Assembly: GCA_958296225.1 (NCBI GenBank)
Contig: OY282456.1
Location: forward strand, 1,178,001 to 1,242,000
Origin: an uncultured Dehalococcoidia bacterium
GTDB lineage: Bacteria; Chloroflexota; Dehalococcoidia; Lucifugimonadales; UBA3495
Reading direction: 5' to 3'
DNA: 64,000 nt
Part shown: one piece after another, positions 49,550-57,814 of the stretch
How positions within the stretch are numbered: the first letter of the stretch is position 1
How the letters are laid out: the number at the start of each line of letters is the position of its first letter
The notes under the pieces: model-generated
The model's input: only the letters and a program-made list of their open reading frames with translations
The model's database searches: none
What the model was told of the DNA's origin: nothing
Translations under genes and position numbers: made by a program

Positions 49550-50488
49550 ATGACTGCTAACGTCGCGGCCACTCCCGCCGTCGCAGTGTCCGGCCTGACC
49601 AAGCATTTTGGGCGGGTGCGCGCCGTTGACGACGTAACGCTGGACATTCCGGCCGGCGGCGTGTACGGCTTGCTGGGCCCTAACGGTTCCGGCAAGACCA
49701 CGCTGCTCGCGATGCTGGCCGGTTTTATCCGCCCCACCGCCGGGGCGATAACCCTGCTGGGGCAAACGGGCCCCGCCGGACAGCAGGCCGCGCGGCGGCA
49801 GATGGGCGCGCTGATTGAACGGCCCACCTTCTGGCCCTACCTGTCCTGCCGCGACAACCTGAAGTGCCTGCAAGGCATTTACGCCTCGGACGGCGGCGAT
49901 ACGGAAATCGCCGATTTACTGGCTACCGTCAACCTGGACGGCGATGCGGCGCAGCGCAAGTTTCGCGCCTGCTCCACCGGAATGAAGCAGCGCCTCGGCA
50001 TCGCCGCCGCGCTGCTGGGCAGCCCGTCCCTGCTGATTCTGGACGAACCGACCAACGGACTGGACCCGGCCGGCATCGTTGAGGTGCGCCAGCTCATCCG
50101 CACGCTGGCCGGCGATGGCCGGCGCACCGTCATCCTGGCCAGCCACCTGCTCAACGAAGTCGAGCAGGTTTGCGACCTGGTAGGCGTGATGGCGCGAGGG
50201 CGTCTGCGCTATTCCGGGCCGGTGTCCGCAATGGGCGCGCCGGCGCAGGTATTCGTCCGCACCACCGACGACGACCGGGCCGTCGCTCTGCTCCGCAGTG
50301 CCGGCTGGGACATTGCGGCCCAGTCCGGCGACGGGCTGGAAATCGCGGCCACGCCCGGCCGGGAGTGGGAAATCAGCCGGGATTTAGCCGGCGCCGGCGT
50401 TTATATCGCCGAGCTGCGCGCCATGGGCGGCGCGCTGGAGGCCGGCTTTATGGAAGTTACCGGCGAGCCGGAGGGCGACACTCCATGA
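49550..50488 (+). CDS. ABC transporter ATP-binding protein
   Basis: 312 aa. Walker A GPNGSGKTTLLAML near residue 42, Q-loop-like QMGALIERPTFWPYLSC, signature CSTGMKQRLGIAAALLG (a drifted LSGGQ), Walker B LLILDEPTNGLDPAG, and the H-loop in ILASHLLNEVEQ. The C-terminal 80 residues are an accessory domain. Such drifted signatures occur in DrrA/NodI-type exporters of drugs or lipids. It overlaps the permease gene by ATGA. Confidence 0.9.
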   Translation: MTANVAATPAVAVSGLTKHFGRVRAVDDVTLDIPAGGVYGLLGPNGSGKTTLLAMLAGFIRPTAGAITLLGQTGPAGQQAARRQMGALIERPTFWPYLSCRDNLKCLQGIYASDGGDTEIADLLATVNLDGDAAQRKFRACSTGMKQRLGIAAALLGSPSLLILDEPTNGLDPAGIVEVRQLIRTLAGDGRRTVILASHLLNEVEQVCDLVGVMARGRLRYSGPVSAMGAPAQVFVRTTDDDRAVALLRSAGWDIAAQSGDGLEIAATPGREWEISRDLAGAGVYIAELRAMGGALEAGFMEVTGEPEGDTP

Positions 50489-51312
50489 GCAGCATCGTCG
50501 CCACCGGCATCGCCCTGCGCTGGGAGTGGTTCCGCCTGCAACGCCGGCTGGCTTTCCGTGCAATTATGGGTATGATTGCGCTGGCGGTTGTCCTCATACT
50601 GCTGGGGGCAGTTCTGCTGCGGAACGAAATCGATGATTACGCCGTATCGCCGGCGGCCTTTCCCTTTCTCATCTTTCTGGCGCTGACGGTAGTGGGGCCG
50701 TTCCTGGGCATCTTTCTGACCGCCATCGTATTCAGCGGGGAATACGGCTGGGGAACGCTGCGGGCAATGGTGGCGCGGGGCAATCCCCGCTGGCAGGCGG
50801 CGTCGGCCAAACTGCTGCTGGTGAGTATCGTGCTGGCCGTCGTCTGGATTGTGTCGTGGATTCTGTCCACCGCAACCGGACTGCTGGCCGGCGAATACGG
50901 CGCATCGTCGGCGATACTGCCCTTTACCGGCGAGGCGGTGGGCTGGGGCGAGACGGCGCTGCTGTTTTTCGGCAACCTGCTGGCGCCCATCGCCTATATG
51001 AGCCTCACCGCGCTGCTGTGCGTAGCAGGGCGCTCCACCACTTTCGGGCTGGCCGTGGCCGCCGCCATCCTGATTGGCGAATCCACCGCCTACCCGGTGG
51101 CGGCGATAATCGCCGGCGAACTCTACGGCATCGACATCTGGGAGTACCTGCGCTGGACGCTGCGGGGCGCAACGTCCGGGCTGGCCGGCCGGTTTGACGA
51201 AACCACCAACCCCTGGTACTTCGTGCCGGCAGTCCTGGCCTACACCGCGCTATTCTGGGGCCTGGCGCTGGCGCTGCTGACCCGGCGGGATTTGGGCGGC
51301 GGGAGCGCGTAA
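50485..51312 (+). CDS. ABC-2-type transporter permease
   Basis: 275 aa from ATG 50485, overlapping the ATPase stop. About six transmembrane helices (AFRAIMGMIALAVVLILLGAVLL, FPFLIFLALTVVGPFLGIFLTA, LLLVSIVLAVVWIVSW, and others). GEYGWGTLRAMVARGNPRWQA is the EYRxGTxR-type motif of ABC-2 exporters, between the second and third helices. With the preceding ATPase it forms a complete exporter; the cargo is unknown. Confidence 0.88.
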   Translation: MSSIVATGIALRWEWFRLQRRLAFRAIMGMIALAVVLILLGAVLLRNEIDDYAVSPAAFPFLIFLALTVVGPFLGIFLTAIVFSGEYGWGTLRAMVARGNPRWQAASAKLLLVSIVLAVVWIVSWILSTATGLLAGEYGASSAILPFTGEAVGWGETALLFFGNLLAPIAYMSLTALLCVAGRSTTFGLAVAAAILIGESTAYPVAAIIAGELYGIDIWEYLRWTLRGATSGLAGRFDETTNPWYFVPAVLAYTALFWGLALALLTRRDLGGGSA

Positions 51313-51342
51313 AACGTTGTCATAACCGGGGCCGCGATGGGC

Positions 51343-51348
51343 TATAAT
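51343..51348 (+). promoter_or_regulatory. -10 box upstream of the tandem unknown pair
   Basis: TATAAT, 40 bases before ATG 51389, which also has AGAGAGGA as a ribosome site. The closest -35-like hexamer (TTGTCA at 51317-51322) is 20 bp away, too far for a good promoter. Confidence 0.4.
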
Positions 51349-51388
51349 GTGGCCCGACCCGCACGCCCGCTGCGCAAGAGAGGATGAT

Positions 51389-51985
51389 ATGGAAAATTGG
51401 GACAAGCAAGTATTCAATCTCCCCGAGAACCACGGCTGGACGGCCAAGCCCGGCAACGTGGTTTTCGTTGCCGACCGGGGCGCGCTGCGGTTTGAGATTC
51501 CGCGCGAATGGACGGTGGAACCCTCCAAAAAGTCCGTCAAGTTCCTGGACGCCAAGCCCCCCAACGACAAAATCAGCCTGGAGGTCTCGGTAATCTACCT
51601 GAACACCCCTGGCCGCAACGTCGATTGGAGCGGGTTGCCGCTATCCGATTTGCTCCGGGATGTCACCGCCGAGGAAACCCCCAACCGCCGGCGCCGGGGC
51701 CGCCGGAAAGACGCCAGCAAAGTCGGAACGCCCCTGACCATCAAAATGGGCAAACTGGAACTGGCCTGGATTGAGACCGAGTTCATCGACCCCGGGGAAA
51801 AGCGGCCGGCCTATTCCCGCGTCGGCATCACGCGGGACACCGACGCCGCCATCCACGCCCTGCTCACCATGAGCTACTGGCCGGAGGACGCCGACCGCGC
51901 CCGGGCCGTGTGGAACGACGTGCTCGGCACCCTCAAAATGGGCGAGTATTACGAGAGCCCCTTGCAAGGCCCCGGCGCGCGGTAA
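51389..51985 (+). CDS. Unknown protein, first of a tandem paralogue pair
   Basis: 198 aa. MENWDKQVFNLPENHGWTAKPG and LRFEIPREWTVEP begin it, and DADRARAVWNDVLGTLKMGEYYESP ends it. The middle is a basic, low-complexity stretch ([15 protein letters not shown]). Strand-rich segments and a conserved W near the end recall secreted or periplasmic DcrB/PsbP-like folds, but there is no signal peptide. The next gene is a clear paralogue, so a local duplication took place. Confidence 0.65.
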   Translation: MENWDKQVFNLPENHGWTAKPGNVVFVADRGALRFEIPREWTVEPSKKSVKFLDAKPPNDKISLEVSVIYLNTPGRNVDWSGLPLSDLLRDVTAEETPNRRRRGRRKDASKVGTPLTIKMGKLELAWIETEFIDPGEKRPAYSRVGITRDTDAAIHALLTMSYWPEDADRARAVWNDVLGTLKMGEYYESPLQGPGAR

Positions 51986-52027
51986 TCGCCTCGCGCCATT
52001 GGCCTTTGCCAACCACAGGTGAGCAGC

Positions 52028-52621
52028 ATGAGCAATTGGGAAAGGCAAGAGTTCAACCTCCCCGAAAACCACCGCTGGACGGCCAAACCCGGCAACCGCG
52101 TTTTCGTCGCCAACAAAGGCGCCGTCCGCTTCGAGATTCCCGAAGACTGGATTCTGGAACTCCCCAAGGGGTCAAAATCCTTCCAGTTCCTGGACGGCAA
52201 GCCGCCCCATGACGACATTCGCCTGGACGTCAGAATAATGTACCTTGCCGCCACCCTGCCCGACGTGGATTGGAGCCGGGTAACCCCGTGGAACCAGCCG
52301 CCCATCACCGACTGGCTCAAGAAAAACATCGCCAAAGACCCCCGCAACCCGACCAAAGTCGGCGCGCCTCTGACCATTAACCTGGGCGACACCACGGTCA
52401 CCTGGGCCGAAATGGACTTTATGGACCCGGTGGAAAAGCGGCCGGCCCATACGCGCCTCTGTTACGCCCTCAACACCTCCTGCGCCCTGCTGTCCATCAT
52501 TGCTATGGACTTCTGGGACGACGACGCCGACCGCGCCCGGCCCGTGTGGAACGAAGTGCTGGGCACCCTTAAACTCGGCGAATACGTCGAAAGCCCCTTC
52601 TTTGGGCCGGAGAGTGGCTAG
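52028..52621 (+). CDS. Unknown protein, second of the tandem paralogue pair
   Basis: 197 aa from ATG 52028 (AGGTGAGC upstream). It shares FNLPENHxWTAKPGN, VRFEIPEDW, EKRPAHTRLCYALNTS and DDDADRARPVWNEVLGTLKLGEYVESP with the first copy. Only the central loop differs. It has no membrane segment. It runs into the M20 gene with one base between stop and start. Confidence 0.65.
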   Translation: MSNWERQEFNLPENHRWTAKPGNRVFVANKGAVRFEIPEDWILELPKGSKSFQFLDGKPPHDDIRLDVRIMYLAATLPDVDWSRVTPWNQPPITDWLKKNIAKDPRNPTKVGAPLTINLGDTTVTWAEMDFMDPVEKRPAHTRLCYALNTSCALLSIIAMDFWDDDADRARPVWNEVLGTLKLGEYVESPFFGPESG

Positions 52622-52622
52622 T

Positions 52623-53858
52623 ATGACCGTCGCCATCAACGCGGCCCGCCTCAACGACCACCTGACCGCCCTGGGCCAAATCGGGCGCGACGATTTGGGA
52701 ATGCAGCGCGTCGCCTTCTCCCACCTGGACATCGCCGGACGCAACTACGTCAGCGGCCTGATGCGCGCCGCCGGGCTGTCCGTCCGCATTGACGCCGCCG
52801 GCAACATCATTGGACGCGCCGCGGGGTCTGACCCGTCGCTGCCGGCCATCGTGCTGGGTTCCCATACCGACACCGTGCCCAGCGGCGGCCAGTATGACGG
52901 CGCATTGGGCGTCATCGCCGCTATTGAGGTCGTTCACGCGTTGCGGGATGCGCCGCGGACACTGCGCCATCCGGTAGAGGTGATGGTGTTCACCAACGAG
53001 GAGGGCACCAGTTTTCACCGTTGGCTGCTGGGCAGTCGCGCGGTGGCCGGACTTTGGGAAGCGGAGGATTTCGCCGCGGTGGCGGACGACGGGGCAACGC
53101 TGGCGGCGCGTTTGCCCGACATTGGCGGCAACAGCTCCCGAATTGAGCAAGCCCGCCGCCGTCCCGACGAACTGGCCTGCTACCTGGAACTGCACATTGA
53201 GCAGGGGCCGACTTTGCACCGGGGCGGGTTCCCCATCGGCGTCGTAACCGGCATCACCGGCCGCTCCGTGTACCACATCGACATCGTGGGCGAGGCCAAC
53301 CATGCCGGCACTACGCCTATGGCGCTGCGCCGGGATGCCATGCCGGCAGCGGCCCAAATTGCCCTGGCCGTGCGCCGCATCGCCGGCGAAATGGAAGTAT
53401 GCCGGGTGGGTACGGTGGGCAGCATGGACGTGCATCCCAACGCCGGCAACGTGATACCGGGGCGGGTGCAGGTGGGCGTCGAGTTTCGCGACGAGCGGAT
53501 GGAGTCGCTGGCCGCCGCCGAAGTGGAACTGCGCCGCACGGCCGCGGAATTAGCCCACGCCGAGCAGGTGGCAATCACGGTTACGGCCCAGCGCAACACG
53601 CCGTCGGTTCCCATCGCGGGCAATATGCAGCAGCTCATCGCCGACGCGGCCGGAATGGCGGGCCTGGCCCACGTCAGCCTGCCCAGCGGCGCCGGCCACG
53701 ACGCCCAGGCCATCGCCGCGGTAACGCCGGCCGCGATGGTTTTCGTCCCCAGCGTCGGCGGCATCAGCCACGCCCCCGCCGAATACACCACGCCGGAGGA
53801 CTGCGCCAACGGAGCGCAGGTACTGCTCAACGCCCTGCTGCTGGCGGATGCGCGGTAG
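52623..53858 (+). CDS. M20-family amidohydrolase (N-carbamoyl-L-amino-acid hydrolase / allantoate amidohydrolase-like)
   Basis: 411 aa from ATG 52623. GSHTDTVPSGGQYDGALGVIA holds two metal ligands (His, Asp); MVFTNEEGTSFHR the Glu pair; LELHIEQGPTLHRGGFPIGVV the third His; and SGAGHDAQAIA the late His. The lid/dimerisation domain (NHAGTTPMALRRDA) sits between. Family members hydrolyse N-carbamoyl amino acids, allantoate or ureidoglycolate in the cytoplasm, often with Mn or Zn. A hydantoinase at 56171 would supply N-carbamoyl substrates, so a hydantoin route is plausible. Confidence 0.9.
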   Translation: MTVAINAARLNDHLTALGQIGRDDLGMQRVAFSHLDIAGRNYVSGLMRAAGLSVRIDAAGNIIGRAAGSDPSLPAIVLGSHTDTVPSGGQYDGALGVIAAIEVVHALRDAPRTLRHPVEVMVFTNEEGTSFHRWLLGSRAVAGLWEAEDFAAVADDGATLAARLPDIGGNSSRIEQARRRPDELACYLELHIEQGPTLHRGGFPIGVVTGITGRSVYHIDIVGEANHAGTTPMALRRDAMPAAAQIALAVRRIAGEMEVCRVGTVGSMDVHPNAGNVIPGRVQVGVEFRDERMESLAAAEVELRRTAAELAHAEQVAITVTAQRNTPSVPIAGNMQQLIADAAGMAGLAHVSLPSGAGHDAQAIAAVTPAAMVFVPSVGGISHAPAEYTTPEDCANGAQVLLNALLLADAR

Positions 53859-53869
53859 CCGCAGCCTGC

Positions 53870-53875
53870 TATAAT
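53870..53875 (+). promoter_or_regulatory. -10 box just before the coxG start
   Basis: TATAAT, nine bases before ATG 53885; the expected leader is about three bases. Confidence 0.5.
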
Positions 53876-53884
53876 CACCATATT

Positions 53885-54322
53885 ATGCAGCTTTCCGCCG
53901 ATTACCATTTCCCCAAACCGCCCGCAGCGGTCTGGGCCGCCCTGATGGACCCGGACGTGCTGGCCGGCTGTATCCCCGGCTGCCGCAGCATCGAACCCGA
54001 CGGGCCAAACCGTTATCGCGCCGCCGTAACCGTCCGCGTCGGCCCCGTCAGCGGGCAGTACACCGCTACGGTGGCGCTGTCCGAGTTGAACCCGCCGCGC
54101 TCTTACACGATGAGCATTGAAGGCTCCGGCAACCTGGGGTTCGCCAGCGGGGTATCTACTATTACGCTGACGCCGGCGGCCGACGGCGGCGCCACCACCG
54201 TCCACGTGGACGCCGACAGCCAGGTAGGCGGCGCCGTGGCGCGCGTCGGGCAGCGGATGATGGGTTCCGTTGCCAAGGGTATGCTGGACCGATTTTTTGG
54301 CTGCCTGGCCGAATCGGTATGA
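53885..54322 (+). CDS. CoxG-like SRPBCC carbon-monoxide-dehydrogenase accessory protein
   Basis: 145 aa. ADYHFPKPPAAVWAALMDPDVLAGCIPGCRSIE is the SRPBCC/CoxG start (FxxxxxxVWxxLxDPxxLxxCIPGC), followed by RAAVTVRVGPVSGQYTATVALSELNPP and SQVGGAVARVGQRMMGSVAKGMLDRFF. CoxG anchors or matures molybdenum-containing CO-dehydrogenase-like enzymes at the membrane. No CO-dehydrogenase subunits are in this window, so it may serve a distant enzyme or another process. Confidence 0.85.
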   Translation: MQLSADYHFPKPPAAVWAALMDPDVLAGCIPGCRSIEPDGPNRYRAAVTVRVGPVSGQYTATVALSELNPPRSYTMSIEGSGNLGFASGVSTITLTPAADGGATTVHVDADSQVGGAVARVGQRMMGSVAKGMLDRFFGCLAESV

Positions 54323-54346
54323 CCGGAAATGAACAGGAGTTGACCG

Positions 54347-55024
54347 ATGCCGCTGGCCAATGACTTGCGCGCCAAATATCACGACCAATGGGAGGCGATG
54401 GTAACGCATCCCTTTGTCCTGGAAATGGGCGACGGCAGCCTGGACATCGCCAGGTTCCGCGACTACTTCCGGCAGGACTACGTGTTTTGCAAAGACCTGG
54501 TGTCCCTGACCGCCATCGCCATTGCCAAGGCGGCGCCGGACTACGAGGCGGGCAAAATCCTCAACGGCTTTCTCGCCAACTTCCTGTCCGCCGAAAACGA
54601 CCTGTTCCTCAACGGCTTCCACGACCTGGGGGTAACGCCGGAACAGTACCATGAAACCGAGGCCAACCCGGTTACGCAGGCTTTCGGCGACTTTATGGTG
54701 CGCACCGCCTTGGAGGGCGACTTTGACGACCTCAGCGCCCTGTTCTACGTAACCGAAGGCACCTACCTGGATTGGGCAACCCGCCTCATTGAATCCGGGG
54801 CCCAACCGGACAACCCCGTTTATCAGGGCTGGATTGACATCCACAGCCCGGCGGCGCTGGGCGGGGTGGTGGACTGGTTCACCGGACGGCTCAACGCCGC
54901 GGGCGAACGGGCCAGCGCCGCCAAAGCGGCCAACCTGGAGCGCATCTTTCACACCACGCTGCGCTACGAATACCGTTTCTGGGAAGCGTGCTATCACGGC
55001 CAGGGCTGGCACGACGCGAACTGA
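54347..55024 (+). CDS. tenA: TenA-family thiaminase-II-like protein
   Basis: 225 aa, ATG 54347 after AGGAG. The all-helical TenA core shows HPFVLEMGDGSLDIARFRDYFRQDYVFCKDLV near the start and the conserved C-terminal ERIFHTTLRYEYRFWEACYHGQGW, with the active Glu in YEYRFWE. The Cys that does nucleophilic attack in classical TenA is normally within the ALFYVTEGTYLDW region; here no Cys is present, so this may be a TenA_E-type member. It acts in salvage of thiamine pyrimidine breakdown products. Confidence 0.85.
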   Translation: MPLANDLRAKYHDQWEAMVTHPFVLEMGDGSLDIARFRDYFRQDYVFCKDLVSLTAIAIAKAAPDYEAGKILNGFLANFLSAENDLFLNGFHDLGVTPEQYHETEANPVTQAFGDFMVRTALEGDFDDLSALFYVTEGTYLDWATRLIESGAQPDNPVYQGWIDIHSPAALGGVVDWFTGRLNAAGERASAAKAANLERIFHTTLRYEYRFWEACYHGQGWHDAN

Positions 55025-55350
55025 CGGCGTTACCGACCTGAAAATCGCCCGGCGCGTCGGTTGTGGCAGCGCCGGGCACCCCTGACGTAACAGCCGGCGT
55101 CAGCGTCAGAGTGGGCCGGGGCGTCGCCGTCGGACGGCGTTGCTCCGGCGGCAGGTAGCTCTCTGTAACGCCATCCACCCAATCCCGCAGTTCTTGCGGC
55201 CACTCTGAACGCGACATAATCTCCGAGGAACCAAGACCTGGTAACCCGACCACGTCGGCCCGTTGCGACAAAGGCGACAGCAAGGATACCAGCGCCAGAA
55301 CATTGAGGTTAGTGACGTAGATAAAGCAGCCGTCTGATTATGCCCAGAGT
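55025..55350 (-). pseudogene. Probable gene remnant cut by the MITE end
   Basis: A minus-strand frame reads DGCFIYVTNLNVLALVSLLS, SQRADVVGLPGLGSSEIMSRSE, DWVDGVTESYLPPEQRRPTATPRP and a Thr/Pro-rich stretch. This looks like the C-terminal region of a surface protein: a hydrophobic-core repeat followed by a PTP-type linker. No start is found upstream because the MITE end at 55377-55428 interrupts it. The stop is unclear and the frame overlaps tenA. Low confidence. Confidence 0.3.
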
Positions 55351-55376
55351 CCCCGGCATCAATCATCCATCTACGG

Positions 55377-55428
55377 GCAGTCAGAACGATGGTATGGCGC
55401 CTCAAACCACCTAAAACGAAACGCTACC
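55377..55428. mobile_element. Solo right end of the MITE/insertion-sequence family
   Basis: 55404-55428 is identical to the right terminal repeat of the 35-kb MITE, and the 27 bases before it also match that MITE's interior imperfectly. The left end is missing and no 9-bp duplication is found, so this is a truncated copy. Confidence 0.75.
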
Positions 55429-55586
55429 GTCTCCGTTCAGATGCTTGACAACCGATGTGGATGGCGGTAGAGTGTGATCTGACCCCCCCATCCTGTTTCG
55501 ACGGATGGGCAGCGGACCGCCCCTCAGTGGGCGGTTGCGCATTTAAGAATGGCAGTTGTCCGGGAATCCGCCATAGCCGGCCGGTC

Positions 55587-56087
55587 TCAATGGTTGTCAA
55601 AGTCGTTGTAGCCGCCTTGCTGCCGGGTCGTTCCCAGATTCAAGGTAGCATAGACTTCAAATATGGTCTGCTCAATCGGGTCGTTTATCTGGACAACGCG
55701 AAACTGCATCTTGCTGATGCGCTCTCTTGCTGCACTGATAACACCTGGATGTTTTTCAGCATCGGAGTTGGTTATTCGTGAAGCAGGCTTGCCAGGTTTT
55801 GACTCAGGGGTTATACCCCTGCACTCCAATTCTCTTTTAGCCACCAAGTACGCAAAAGTAGCGGCTCTGGTAGGTATTGTCGAACCATGTTCCAAAATGC
55901 GTTTCGTCATCCGGTTTGTCCGCCCGACGTAAATAGGCTTGTCGTTTTCGTAGAAAACGTAAATCCCCTGCTCCGGGAGTTTGCAAGGCTTGTCACGGTT
56001 GCGCAATGTGTCCGATTGCAGAGCGCTAAGATACTTCGGCATCTTATCGGCAACATCCTCCCAAGCCTGCGGTTTCTGATTCGTCAT
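55587..56087 (-). CDS. GIY-YIG nuclease-domain protein
   Basis: 166 aa from ATG 56087. QGIYVFYENDKPIYVGRTNRMTKRILEHG is the GIY-YIG motif (Tyr, Tyr, Arg, with Asn nearby), followed by PTRAATFAYLVAKREL. The C-terminal part (RISKMQFRVVQINDPIEQTIFEVYATLNLGTT) provides the catalytic Glu. Members cut DNA by single-strand breaks; stand-alone ones can be repair, homing or restriction enzymes. The window's other nuclease genes do not sit next to it. Confidence 0.85.
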   Translation of the reverse strand: MTNQKPQAWEDVADKMPKYLSALQSDTLRNRDKPCKLPEQGIYVFYENDKPIYVGRTNRMTKRILEHGSTIPTRAATFAYLVAKRELECRGITPESKPGKPASRITNSDAEKHPGVISAARERISKMQFRVVQINDPIEQTIFEVYATLNLGTTRQQGGYNDFDNH

Positions 56088-56124
56088 CGTGGTCGTCCTT
56101 ATGGCTGAGTAGTGCGATGGTGTG

Positions 56125-56152
56125 GTAGGGGCGAATAATACTTCGCCCCTAC
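56125..56152. repeat. Dispersed palindrome, second copy (GTAGGGGCGAA/TTCGCCCCTAC)
   Basis: Perfect 11-bp stem with a 6-nt loop between genes. Related to the shorter copy at 19988-20009. Confidence 0.6.
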
Positions 56153-56170
56153 AATGGTTGCCGGCTCCGG

Positions 56171-57595
56171 CTACCCAATGGGCCGGCTGGTAACCTCCCG
56201 GTCCAGTTTGCGGGGGAGCCATTGGCCGCCGCCGGCGGGGGCGGTTAGCCGGCCGTCCTCTACGGCTACCGTGCCGCGCATGATGGTCATTACGGGCCAG
56301 CCTTCAATCTCGAAGTCCTCCCAGATGCTGTAATCGCTGATGTGGAAGTCGTCCATCGTCAGACGCTTTTTGATGGTGGGGTCGATGAGGGTGATGTCGG
56401 CGTCGCTGCCGGGGGCCAGGGCGCCCTTGCGGGGGTAGAGGCCCATGATGCGGGCGCAGTTGGCCGAGGTTACGTCCACGAACCGTTGCAGGGACATCCC
56501 CCGCTTGGACACGCCTTCGCTGTAGGTGATGCCGACGCGGGTTTCGGCGCCGTTGTGGCCGCCGGTTACGTCGCGCACCGTTTTGCCGGCGATTTTGAGG
56601 TTCCAGTCCGTGCAGTATTCGTCGGTGGCCATGGTGTGCAGGCCGCCCCAGGCAATGCCCTTCCACAGCATCGCGGCGTCTTCCGGCGACTTGAGCGACG
56701 GGTAGGTGTGATATTTCATCCCGTCCTCTTCTTTATAGTTGTTGGCGTTGAAGCAGGCGTAGTTGTGCAGCGTTTCGCCGTAGATGGCCATGCCCTTGTT
56801 CCGCGCCTCGCCAATGGCGTTGATGCCCTCCCGCGCGCTGACGTGGACGAAATACACCGGCGCACCCGTCCACTCCGCAACCCGCAGCACGCGGCGGAAG
56901 GATACGTCCTCCGACTCGTTGCTATGCACCTGCGGCATATTCCACCACTCGTTGCGTTCCTCCCGCTGCAACTTCTCGTACATATACTGCACCATGTCGT
57001 CGTCCTCGGAGTGCACCAGGAGCATGGCGTCGTGGCGCTGGATGACGGTCATCAGGTCGTGGAGATGGCCCATGCCGACCTTGCGCGGTTCGCCCGACAT
57101 TTCGGGCGGGCGGATGTTGGTGGTGAAAATCTTGACGCTGGTCCAGCCGTCCTCAATATGCTCGTGCAGCGATTCCAGGGTGCGCTGGGGGATGTCGCCC
57201 AACAGCATCAGATGGTGGGCGTAGTCGGCGTAGGAATTGCCCCGCCAGGAATTGGTACGCTCTTGCATCGCCTCGGCGATGGTGTTGCCGGGGTGGTGAA
57301 TGGCGAAGTCCAGCAGGGTCGTGGTGCCGCCGAACAGAGCGGCGCGGCTGACCTGCTCCGGCGGCGCGGTGCGCAGGTTGCCGGGGCCCATGATGGGCGC
57401 GTCAATATGGGCGTGGGGTTCAATGCCGCCGGGGACGACGACCTTGCCGGTGGCGTCAATCACCCGGCCCACGTCGTCGGTCATCGTGTTGGGCGCGGTG
57501 ATGGCGACGATTTTATCGCCCTGGATGCAAACATCCCAGTCGCCCACGCCCCAGGGCGTAACGACCTGGCCGCCGCGAATAATCAAGTCCAGCAT
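56171..57595 (-). CDS. Dihydropyrimidinase/D-hydantoinase-family amidohydrolase
   Basis: 474 aa. VVPGGIEPHAHIDAPI gives the HxH metal ligands, WTSVKIFTTN the carbamylated Lys, MLLVHSEDDD and VYFVHVSARE the next His residues, and MATDEYCTDW the Asp. KGALAPGSDADITLIDP is the C-terminal beta domain. The family hydrolyses hydantoins, dihydropyrimidines or related cyclic ureides. The N-carbamoyl hydrolase at 52623 could take over its product, although other genes lie between them. Confidence 0.9.
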   Translation of the reverse strand: MLDLIIRGGQVVTPWGVGDWDVCIQGDKIVAITAPNTMTDDVGRVIDATGKVVVPGGIEPHAHIDAPIMGPGNLRTAPPEQVSRAALFGGTTTLLDFAIHHPGNTIAEAMQERTNSWRGNSYADYAHHLMLLGDIPQRTLESLHEHIEDGWTSVKIFTTNIRPPEMSGEPRKVGMGHLHDLMTVIQRHDAMLLVHSEDDDMVQYMYEKLQREERNEWWNMPQVHSNESEDVSFRRVLRVAEWTGAPVYFVHVSAREGINAIGEARNKGMAIYGETLHNYACFNANNYKEEDGMKYHTYPSLKSPEDAAMLWKGIAWGGLHTMATDEYCTDWNLKIAGKTVRDVTGGHNGAETRVGITYSEGVSKRGMSLQRFVDVTSANCARIMGLYPRKGALAPGSDADITLIDPTIKKRLTMDDFHISDYSIWEDFEIEGWPVMTIMRGTVAVEDGRLTAPAGGGQWLPRKLDREVTSRPIG

Positions 57596-57814
57596 AATTC
57601 CCTCCCTCAGTGGCCAGCCGAATCCGGCGTTGGCATCAATCTTAAACCCGCTCGTAAGCCCGCTAGAACGGTGGCAGTATAGCGCAAAACCGGCCGGATG
57701 TTGGCGCCGGCGCGCCGCGATTTCTGCCTTGACAAGCCGGAATGCCCAGTTACAATTGCCCGGACACCCGGCGCCAGGGCCAGAAAATGGGCTAGGAAAT
57801 GAGGAGGAACTACA

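Noticed and set aside
48233-49873. 546-aa open frame on the minus strand
   Set aside because: Antisense to the FAD oxidoreductase and ABC genes; no family motif and improbable residue composition.
53180-55012. 610-aa open frame on the minus strand
   Set aside because: It is antisense to the M20, CoxG and TenA genes, which have clear family motifs; composition is that of a shadow frame.
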